Shown one piece after another: positions 21,247 to 33,000 of a stretch of DNA of 64,000 bases. The translations under genes and the position numbers were made by a program. The number at the start of each line of letters is the position of its first letter. The first letter of the stretch is position 1. The notes beneath the pieces are model-generated. The model worked only from the letters and a program-made list of their open reading frames with translations, was not told the origin of the DNA and searched no databases. Source of the DNA: Aradus depressus (Eukaryota; Arthropoda; Insecta; Hemiptera; Aradidae); contig OY759215.1 in the NCBI GenBank assembly GCA_963662175.1, positions 53,957,213 through 54,021,212 on the forward strand, written 5' to 3'.

Positions 21247-24200
21247 GGGGCCGAAAAACCATGATTGATTGTGTGTTATTATAACCACCTTTTCCAACTG
21301 AATTTTATTCTAGCCTCAAACAAGGATATTTTGTAAACAGCAGTTAGAATGATACTGTACCGAAATGAATTTAGTTTTGCAGATGAGTATTTATAATAAT
21401 AAGTTTCCACAAAATATTCTGATGTTAGAAACTCTGTATTGTAAGGAGATTCAGGATATGGAATTGAGTCTTAGTTGATTACTTCTTAACGCTGTTTGTA
21501 AGACAGTTAAATATGTTCCTAGTGGAATAATGAAATTTGACTTGTGGATTAAATTTCCAACAAGTGACTAAGTCAAATTCCTCATGTGTATAGGAGCTGT
21601 AGGCTGTACACATATTAGTAGCCAAAACCCAGGTCCTCTTCATTAGTACATTTCCCAGAAGAACTTTTCGAGCATAAATCTGCAGGCAACTTGCAATGCG
21701 AAGGAAATTTTGATCCATGTGAATGCAAACTGGCCTGGTTCTCTGCATAACTGCAGTGTATGAAAGCTCACAGGCACGTCAACATCTCAGCAACTTGAAC
21801 ACTCTGTATTGTTAGGAGATTCAGTCTATGGAATTGAGCCTTAGTTTATTACTCCTTGCAAAACTCCTGAGGAAAATGGACAAAATAGCTACAATCGACT
21901 ATCGAAAAGTTACTTTGTATTCCACAACATCGCCAAGTGCCTGCAGGATTAGCGTCTTTAGAGATTTATCTAAAGAGGACAAAAAAAGACTTGTTTAACC
22001 AGCCCTTATATTTCAACCTTATTTAAATATATATTCAACTCTAATTAAAGGGAAAAGGTTAAATATTGACTAGACAGGATGAATCAAGGTGTATGTTCCT
22101 AATTTCAGGATCATCTTTGAGAGGAAAAAAATAAAATTAAATAATGCTAAGTCTCTTACCTGTAAAATTGACAGTATATTCATCGACGAGGAATTGAGGT
22201 TGGTAGTCGTTGATGTTTCTGACATAGACTGTTAGGTCTAGGTCCGTCGAAAGAGGAGTCGGGATGCCATGATCATAGGCCTCTACTCGCAGCTGAAACA
22301 CAAAACTCAAATTATTTTGCGTACATATTTATCGTCTTATTTCGTTTTACAAGTCATAGAATATGAAGAAAAAAATCAATGTTGTATCATTACATAACTT
22401 TCCCTATTGTAAACAATTATACATCGGCATAGATTTTAAATTATTATAGTATTTAACCACTTACTTGGTATATTTTTTGTGTCTCCCTGTCCAAAGGTTT
22501 GTGTAGAGTGACTAGACCGGTGTTGGGATCTATCTTGAACGACTTCCAATCACCGGCTATGTCCTGTTTCAGGCGATAGTTGACCAAAGCGTTCTGGCCA
22601 ATGTCGCTGTCCACCGCTTCTACACGGATCAGTTCACTTCCCACTGTAGCATTCTATAATCACAACATTATACACTATAATAGAAAAAAAATAATAAAAG
22701 TAGAAAAAATACCTGCGACAAAATATAGCTTTACAAAAAATATATTTGATCTCCAGGGAATCCTCAATAAGCCTCCCACACGAGTCTTATAAAGAATCTC
22801 ATTAACTAGCTTTAATATAATTACATAATTGTTTTTTCAACTCTTCCTAGAGTCCACACCATCAGGCTTTCATAAATAAAATGAGGGAAAACAAGGGAGG
22901 ATTCCAACATCTGAAAAGTTTTAGTGGGAAGGAGATGGCGATGTTGGTTGAGGAGGTAGACATTTTTTTTTAGCAGTTGGAATTGTGGGGAACGTGGTCT
23001 TTCCAGGAAAGAGTTTGGTGAAGGAACATTATGTTACGTGGTAGGCGCTTAATGCCTGTCGAGCGCTTAAGTAGGGGAGTGAATATTTTGTGGTTGTCTA
23101 ACATTTATAGCTTCTGTTTTGTCAGGATTGAGTGAGTCCATTTTGAAAAGGAATGATACGTACCTCAGGTACACGAAGAGTGGTGTTATGAGGAGGGCTG
23201 ACGAACTGAGGAGCATTGTCATTGAAGTCGGTAATACAAAGGTCCAGGTTGGCTATGGCAGAGCGGGGAGGGGAGCCCAGGTCGATGGCTTCCACTGTCA
23301 GTGAGTAGTTGCCATAGTGTCCTTTCAGAGAGCCACTGCTCATCACCCGAGCCGACCACTGGTCCACCGGCTCCAGCCCAAACAGTCCTGCACAAGGAAA
23401 TTTCGCACAGTTAGTGGACATTTTTGAATCCCAGGTATAAAGCTGGAAAAAAACTTTTCTATAGTAGCAGAGATGACCAGGAAAGAGCTCCCACATCTGT
23501 CTGTCGTCTCGCCTCTGTTCGTTGTTATCAGTCGTCTTTGTCTGTAAGGAGAAGGCTCAGTCTCTATTTCCACATTTCTTTCCATTATTTTCCGAGAAAT
23601 AATGTACTCTGTTCTATGGCACACTTCCCGGAGAAATAAATTTGGAAATGATCAAATAGCTTTTTTGTTGTCCTTCATACTGACACAGAAGAAGAAACCT
23701 AATAATATTGAAAATATTGCCCATGCACAAGTGAGTTTCCCTTTCTAAACGGTGTGTTCCATATATGTCTGTCAAATATACTGTTATACACAGTTCTGTA
23801 TCGAGTATTTCCAGACTGATAGAATTTCTTGTGCTGTGGATTTTTTTTCTAATTGTTGTTTGAAGTCTCTTAAGACTTTTTCGGACCATCGAAAATATTG
23901 TGTCTGTTAAGTGAATAAAGACTTACTTAGGCATACTTATGGTTTTACTTAATCCAACATCATAAGAGATATTACCTGTAAATCAGTGATAAATACCTCT
24001 TTCATTGCCAGCCAAAATGTTGAATGCGATCTGTCCATTGGGGGTGTTCGGATCGTCAGGGTCGGTGGCTTTGAGCAGTGTAATAGAGTCTCGAGGTTCA
24101 TGGAACTCTGTCACCACGACACAGGACTCAGGGAGGGGAGGAGCGAACCTCGGTGCTTCGTCGTTCACATCAATCACATGGACACTGAACACAAATATAC

Positions 24201-26897
24201 AAACATTAGAGGCGGAAATGTGGGGGTAATCCCCTCCTCAGACCCATAACAGACATAATGGAGAGCTGTTAGTTGTAGAAATCATAGGGAAAGATACCAA
24301 AGGAGAGTGACCATTCCTCCCTGGTCTCAGAAGCGACATCTATGAATATCTACTGGGATAGTGGTGGTTCTATGAGGGGAGGTGGGGATTATTATCCGAT
24401 CATCACTTGTGGTTCCATTTACTTCGACAGCCGTTAGCTCTGAGACGGTAAAAAAAAAGAATGGCCGGTGCAGTTGATATAAGCTTTACACAAACAAACT
24501 GTGTTTAACTGCGGAGAGTCGAATGGGACTTCACCACCAATTTCGTGATTAAACCTTTGTTAGAGATGAGTATATTCGAAATGTTTTGCTACACAACTTT
24601 AGTTTTAAAACATTTCTTGTTCATGATACTTAACATTTGCCCAGAGATATTGTGAAAAACTTAATAAAAAATATAAAGAAAAATGCATGATTTTTGAAAA
24701 TTATATAGAAACATAGAGTTAGGCGTCATTAATAGTACAGCGAAAAAAACCGGGTACATTAGTCACATTATTGATAAGATAAAACGTAAAGCCTTTAACA
24801 AAATACATTTAAAAGAAATTTAAAAATTAGACAACAAATAATACAAGGATTAAGAAATGGGTAGAATTACCATATTTTGGGAAATTATATTATATTTCAT
24901 TGTTCTCTTTATATTATTTCCAACTCCAAATGTATTTTTTTGGTAAAACTCACGCTAGCTGTTTGAAGGCATTTCTGCTCTCTCCGCTGACATAACCGAA
25001 CTGATAATTGTCCCAAGCTTGGATGATCAACATGTAAGAACTGGTTTCTTCTCTGTCCAAGTAATCTGTCAGGTTTAGAACTCCCGTGTCAGGATGAATC
25101 GAGAACTTGCCCTAAAAGATCAAGTTCAGGCATCAGGCGAATGAATACACATGAACATATGTATACTCAAGAAACGATGTTAAAATGTAAATTACCTGAG
25201 AAGATCTCCTGTCTAATAAATAAGTTATTTTTCCATAATCTCCTTCGTCTGCATCACTGGCAATAATAGTTGCGAGCTCAGATCCTGTGAAGTACAAAAT
25301 GTATGAAGCTAACTAGCATAATTTGACCAATTTTCAAAATTACAAAGTTTCTTCGATTAAAGTTTATAATAGTAGAGGAATGAAGCAATTCAAAATCGGA
25401 AGAACCGATCCTTAAGTGATAAAGAATTAAGATGGTAAAGAAGACATGCTTTTTGAAGGATTATAGGCTATTTTAAAATAAACTTCATGTAGAAAATACA
25501 TCACAAACATATATTGGTCTTGAAAGAGAACGACAATTAAATGTGCTTAAAGAAATTAATGCTTCCATTAGAGCAAAAATGTAAGGCTTCATATTCTCGG
25601 CCGCTATTCAACACATCGGAAAATAAATAGAAAGGGCCAACATTCCATAACGAAAGAACACTTGAAATTGGGATTCCATTATTTTATGAAAAAAAATATA
25701 TATACTTTTTTTCAATTTAGGGTAGCAGACATTTCGGCAAAGAAAAAAATATATATATATAAATTCTTAACTTGCATCTTATAGCTTATGAATAATTTGA
25801 TAACTATTTTAAATAAATTATTGCTAAATGACATTTGTTACCTTTGGTAGTATTTTCCCATACAGATATGTTGACGATATCGGACAAGAAGACAGGGTTG
25901 TTGTCATTCTCGTCGAGGACCTGTATGGAGACCTGGACAAAGGCCGACCTAGGAGGAAGTCCTGAGTCCGTGGCCTTCACAGTCAGGTTGATCCAGGGCA
26001 CTTGTTCTCTGTCTATCCGACTTCCTACGACCAGCTCTCCAGTATCCGTGTCCAGCCTCACCAGCTCTGTCATCCGCTTGTCACCTACACACCAAGTCCT
26101 ATGATTCAAGTATCCAGATGCTTCTATATTATTTCCCAGAGAAAAGGATGGTGAGAGTTCTCATTTGGTGTCACTGGCCATTCTCATACCCACAAAAAGT
26201 TCTACATCTGGATGAACAGTTGCTCACTCTTCAGGGATCAACTCGAGAAGTACATTCTTCCACGAGAGCAAAGCATTCTTTCGGAAGATGACATTGCCGT
26301 CGTTGAGTGTTTAACCTTACAGACGGAATACTTCAATACGAAACAATATAACTGCAAATACAAATACAGGGGAAAAATGACCAGATACACCAATATTTCG
26401 AGTTTCAACCTTGGCAGAGTATAAGGTAAGCATGATTAACTATAAATCTAACAAAGTCACATGTTAACATGCATCAATGATGAATATAGGAAGTTGAAAA
26501 TGTTTTGTAACGTGAGTTTACCTTGTAAGGAGTAAGCAATAGTTCGATTTTTATCCGCATCATCAGCAATAACATTAGCAATAGAAACTCCATTTTGACT
26601 ATTTTCAGTGACAGTCCGACGATAAAAGGATTTTCGGAATACAGGATTATTATCGTTTTCATCTTCAACAATAATGTTAAGAATCCCTGAAAAATAAAAA
26701 ATAAAACAATATAACATAAAATTGTAGCCAACGTCGTAACTTGAAAATAAGATTAAGAAATACTGAACTTGAATTCTTTCATTTTATAAGCTTCTTCTTT
26801 TACAGAGTTTAGTGAACAGTGAAATATATCGCATAACATTGGATAGGGTAAATAAAAATAATGAACACCTTCGTTTTTGTATTGAAATTGCCTCCTT

Positions 26898-26956
<59 letters not shown>

Positions 26957-27000
26957 TTGAAGGAGGCAATTTCAATACAAAAACGAAGGTGTTCATTATA

Positions 27001-27045
<45 letters not shown>

Positions 27046-30000
27046 CGTAAATCCAAAGCACCAACACTACATTTATATAGATTATTTTTTTAAGTAATCA
27101 ATATAACTTTAGGGCCATATATTTCAATAATTAAATATTGAGAAATTCTAACGTTGAAAATGTTTCTGGTAATTATTCAGAAATAAAACACAAAAAGCTA
27201 GTAAGCTGCTAGGTAACGGCAGGCACCTCAGCTAGTATTTTGCAACATAGTATTTATTTGACAAAGAATCAATTTAATATAATCGAAAGATTACTCTAAA
27301 AGTAAAAGGTTTCACCAGTATTTACTGCGAATCATAGTTCCTGCCTAATTTAAACCTCTTCATTTGATTAGTCCTTGTTCTATCATCGATTTCTAATCGC
27401 TATCGAAAAGTTACGAGGAGAGCTCCCTTGGTCTAGGTTCGTTCGAATAGCAAAAGCCCTTATATTAGACTGCGATAATTCCAAGACTTTACGTATACTT
27501 TAGAAAATATTACAACTTTTGTAACTCTACTGTTGCCATTTAGGAATTTTAAATTAAATAAAATGTAACCAGTCAGAGAAAACAAAATTGAAAACTATTC
27601 ATATTTATGATTTACTCGTATGATTGTTCAATCATATAATTTAATATCATTTAATTTCAAAATTCAATACAATATTTCATGTTAACTAAAAATGTAGGAA
27701 AGGGAGTTTTCTAATTAGCCTCCGTATCATTTGGGAACTTTATAGTAAGACTTTCTAGATTCTTAGGATATGTGTTTCTTTTTTTATATTCATCCTAGCG
27801 ACAAAATTTTAGAATGATAAGTTTAATTAATTTAATTTGGAGTTCATTTATCAATCGAAATCTAGAAACTGATGCAGTTACCCTTGGTTCCGTAGATAAT
27901 CATGCTTTCTGCTATATAATTTATTATGAAAATGCAAAATTTTCTCAAATGAAACAATTTAGTTGCAGTGTTTTTCCAGTTTAAGACAATTCTCAAAATT
28001 CCAGTGTTTCACGGAAAATTGTGATTATTACTCGAAAATATTTAAGTACTGTAGCGTGATTTGTGTAACAGACCAGAAGCGAGCTGTATCCCGGAGTGAG
28101 CAGCCATGTCCTGGACCTGAACAGGGACCTTGATCAACTCGACCTTCTCCCGGTCAAGGACTCGGGCCAGACGGAGCGTGCCATCGCTAGCGTCCAGGTC
28201 GAAGGAAGACGCTAGGTCCACCTCGGAGCTTCGCACCAGCCGCCCTTCCTCGGTCCGACCCTCGAGTCCGGTCAGGTCCACACTGTACCTGAGTCGTGCG
28301 TCTGGGTCCAGGTCGTTCGCCGTCAGTCGGATCACTATGTGACCCACCTAAAAAATGAGATGGTTGTTCATAGTTTAATTGAACAAGATGAAAAAAAAAT
28401 ATATAGATGAGCAGATCAAAGCAGCATGGAGCTTTTCCGTAGGGTTATCGTTGTGCTTAGGACAGTTTGAGGAGTCCTCCCAATTCGATTGAATACACTG
28501 TACACAGCTTAGTTGTCATGGCAGCAGTGCTCTCGACTATCGTAAAATCATGCCATTATATTTTTTTTTAATTAACCGTTGAACCAATATGCAAGACGGA
28601 CTTTCCTGTTCAATATATAAAAACAACTAGGGGTCCACCCCATTGGACCGGTTCGATTCGCTTGAATTTGCCTGCGCGCCTTCTAGATATATAGAAAAAA
28701 GATAGATGTATTGTGAGACAGTGCGAATTGAATGTATAACTATCCATTTTTCACTTTTTACATTTCTCCCACCATTATCAACACTTCGTAAAACGAAATT
28801 CAGATTCAAGATTAAAGATCAACAATATCTTCCGTGCGAAATCCCTTTAATGTTTTTAGAAGATTAGAAAAAAATCCAGTGTACAATTTAATAAAAATAC
28901 AATCATATAAGAATAACTTCACTAAGTAAATCAGTAGAAGATTAAAGGATTCTGGCTACACGATTTTCTGCCCTTGGCGATAGCCAATTTGTGACATTTC
29001 AAAAACTAATTTCAGATACGCATTATAGACTTCTCAACATTCCATTCGATAACTCATTTGTATTTGTAGAACTTCTTTGAAAGATACCCTTGCTGGTTCG
29101 AATGCTCAATTTTCAGAATTTTCTCATTGGTTTGAGATGTTTTCCTGATTTAAAAATAAATAAATAACCACTTCGGGAAGCCCTGAAAAGGACTGTTGTG
29201 AAGTTGAGATACGATCTCAGTAAGCCTGATCAAACAGAACTTTGTAGACTGAGGGCGAGCCAATAGTGGCGACTATTACCTTCACATATCATCAAAAGTC
29301 TTAACAGTAAATCATTTTATATTATAGGACAATTCCAGGGAGAATTGCGAAGATTGTCCCATCACAGTACTATATTTCAAGCTCGAATAATTCTGAATGC
29401 CTTTGATTTTGTTGATTTGCGAGGTGTTAAATCTAGATCAGTCCCCGACTATGTAAAACGTATATAAATAAACACAAGAAATAAATAAAAAGATAAGCTG
29501 TATCCTGATTATTCAAGTTTAGTCTCGACAGACAGTCAAGAGGCGACATAGTCCCGTTTAAAGGCCCCTTTCCTTCCGGCTCACAGACCAACTAAACTTG
29601 AATAATCAAGATGCAACTTCTCTTTTTTCTATATTTTTTCAACTTATTTCTTTATGTTTGTTTAATTTTTTATTTATTATTCAAGTATAGTTCCCCTTAT
29701 ATAGGCTTATACAGCTAGTTTAACAATATTTTTGAGAAACCAAATGATTCCAGACCTGTGTGTTTTCTCTTATATGAACTGTGCCGGGATCCATGAGAAC
29801 AGGAGTCTTGTTGTTTACATCCTTCACTCGAATCTCAACCTGAAAATAATTAATAAAAATAGATAGAAAAATCCAAAAGAGGCACATTATTGAAATATCA
29901 CTACTGTTGGTAGTTGAGGATAAAATATAAATAGAAATTTCTGAAAAAAAATACACGACAGTCAAATCAATTATACGAGTTCGAAAACAATATTTCTCCT

Positions 30001-33000
30001 GGATTTGTAACTCCTGTGAAGAAAGGCTGGAAGGTGACTATCAACAACACGAAGATGAATAATATTTTGACCTTTTAACTATCATTCTGGATTTATCTCC
30101 ATTTTAATTTTCAATAAATAAACCTTCGAATAATTTAATATTATAATAGAAATTTTATATAGGTATAATGTTTCGTTAGTTGATAACCTCTTTTCAACAA
30201 ATTATCTTGAAAAGAGAGGTATATATTAAGTGCTAGAAAAAAGTATACATTAAGTTAAAAAAAGCAAATTTTGTTGATTTCGAGCCCATACGCCACAGGA
30301 AGAGGGCTCAAATGTCAACTGTTTAAGAGGTAGGTTTCAAATTTTTCCTACAATCCTACACAGTGGAAAAACAAGAATAATGAGAAAAGAAAGAATTTGG
30401 AGAAGACAAAAAATTTCAATTTGCAGCTTTTAAAATGATGATTTTGTATAGACTTTACTTCAGCCAATGCCTACACAGTGGATAGCGCTTCTTGGTTCTC
30501 TATATTTTCGGGCCGTCCTGAAGAATTAGGGAGTTCGGCGCAACAGAATTTTAGTAAGAGATCACTTAGAAGATGTGCCCCTTACATCTCGGGGAAATTC
30601 TGCTCACACAAAATTTATATAATTAAAATCCAACAAAGAGTCCCTAAAAAAATTCAATTATCTCGGTCTTACCCATTATTTTCCCTGTGGGGTACTGACT
30701 GTTACCGAATTCCTGAAAACATAACAAATGTGGATACTAGTTCCTTCTGAAAGGGTGCTTCCCATTACTTGAGTGTGTTGTGAGCGTTACCATGGCTGTG
30801 GCAGTTCTCTGGTTGGCGCCGAGGCCCCCGTCCATGACGATCACTCCCAGCCTGTAGCTCTCTCCTCGGGGCTGGCTCAGGTCCGGGTCCAGACTGGAGC
30901 CTAGGGCGGTCCTGATCAGCCCTGAACCAGGGTCCATTACGAACTTGTCCCCAGCTCCTTCCGTGATCCGGTACACCAGGCTGTTGAGGGGAGCACTTCC
31001 ATCTTTATCGTGTGCTATCAGCTGCAACATGAATAGGAATAATTCATTATTAAAAATGTAAAAAATATTATGCAGCAATGACATGACAGAATTTTCATAC
31101 TAGACTTAATCGACAGAACGAACTAGGGGTTAAAATAACATTACTGAAAACCGTTCCAGAACCGAACAACATTTTCACGTTTCCATTCTCCAGCGGAACG
31201 ATTCATCAAGCAAATGCATGAATTTTATCTACGTACCCTAATGACGGAGGTACCTCCGGGAACGTCTTCAGCAATGATGGCACTGTATTCTGTCTGTTCG
31301 AAGACAGGAGGGTTGTCGTTCACGTCCTGGAGGTAGATAGTCACTGTGGTTGTCGAAGAGAGGGTTGGTCTTCCACCGTCCTCCGCTTTTATCTGTAAGC
31401 AAAAGAATGAATAAAACCATTGGCATAAGGAGAAATACCCTCGCAGCAGCTAAGTACCTCCTGTTTCTCCTCTTCTCACTGCAATTTATGATCTTCTTAT
31501 ACGCTCCGAAAAAAAAATTTTGTTTAGTACTACTATTAATCCCATAACCGAAATATTGATATACAGAATTCAGTGAACTCTGGTAGCTTATTAGAAATTT
31601 CTAGGAGATTGAACGATGACTCAATTACCTGAATACTGATGGGTATTGAGGAAGATGCCAACTTGGTCTGTCGTGTGATCGCCTCGAAGTCTAGAGGAGC
31701 TTTTGGTTTCAGTTCTCCTGAAGTTGGATCCAGAGTAAAATTATGTCGAAGTTCCGCCCAACCAACAATCGAATAGCGGATTTCACTGTTCCGAGTACCT
31801 ATATATACAGAATAAAAAAAATTTTAATCTTTCAATCATCAATTCAAGTAAAAAAATATAGATAAATAAAACAAACTTATTTTTGAAATATTCCACCAAA
31901 TATATTTACAAAAGTACCGGTTTCGGCCTTACACCATCGTCAGGTCTAGTAATGAACTAAGTCAGTTTGCAGACAGAATGCATGCTGATGGTGTAAGGTC
32001 AAAACCGGAAGTTTTGTAAATATCTTAGGTGGAATAGACAATATTTCAAAAATAAGTTTGTTTTATTTATTTATTACATGTTCCACAATATGTTCGCGTT
32101 CCTCAACTTAGAAAATATATATATATAAATATATATATTAGTTGCTCTACAAACGGAATTCTCAAAATGAACTAATTAATAAAAAGGGATGGAGACATGA
32201 GGGGCGATTGTTTTAAATAAAGAAACCGAGCAGAAATTAAATTTCTTATTGACAAATTTTAAAAGGAACATGAAACAAGTAGATCAATCTTTAAAAAATC
32301 GAAATTATGTTTGCATTTATTTTGCTGAATTTATATATATATATATATTTCTCCTAATAAGTACACTAGATTTACATTTTTCAATATCTTGGACAAGTTT
32401 ATCCCATTTTTAACAACTTAGATTAGAATTCTGGGATGGTAAAAAAAGGACCTGACTCGCAAGAATATTTTTTTTTTTAACATTCTCTTTCTTAATGATC
32501 CATAAGAAAACCAATTCATCTTTCTAATTTTTTTGGTATTTCCACTATGAACTGAAAATAAAAAAATGTGTTCATTACGGCTTTCTGACATTATTTGGAA
32601 TAGCATCATATGAATTTATTTTCAATAATTTTACAGCAGACGTCACGAGATAAATGTCGATGAAATCAAATTTTTATTTATTATATACAATTATCTATTA
32701 AGTATATTTGTATATAGTACTTGTGCATTAAAATTATAAACTAATACCATTGAGGTCTGCATCTGTGGCTTCAATAAACAATGGAGTTTCGAAATTAGAT
32801 TCATTTTCAAGAAGGCGAGCCTCATAGCTGCTTCTCAAAAATTGAGGAGCGTTGTCATTAACATCTTCTATATTTATCACTAATTGAACCGTGTTCCTAA
32901 AAAAAAAATATATATATATAATGAATAAAAAATAGTTCTTTTCTAGAACTATGGAATGTTTCAAAATTGGTGAATTTACATGTTTTAAAATAGCTCCTCA

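Larger units (their letters stand above)
20547..21857. repeat. diverged dispersed repeat pair inside a cadherin intron
   Basis: A ~60-bp segment (CTCTGTATTGTAAGGAGATT, then TATGGAATTGAGTCTTAG) at 21427-21487 recurs at 21795-21857. A second one (TAAATATGTTTCTAGTGG, AACAAGTGAATAAGTCAAA, CACTTGCACGTCAACA) at 20547-20660 recurs, stretched, at 21509-21800. This suggests two degenerate copies of one unnamed element. The FB-2 relative at 20672-20882 is inserted between them. Confidence 0.5.

Noticed and set aside
26784..27097. open frames rich in Tyr-Ile repeats
   Set aside because: Translations of (AT)n microsatellites.
29507..29612. small structured RNA gene
   Set aside because: Only the ends pair and they look like MITE terminal repeats; no promoter or conserved core seen.
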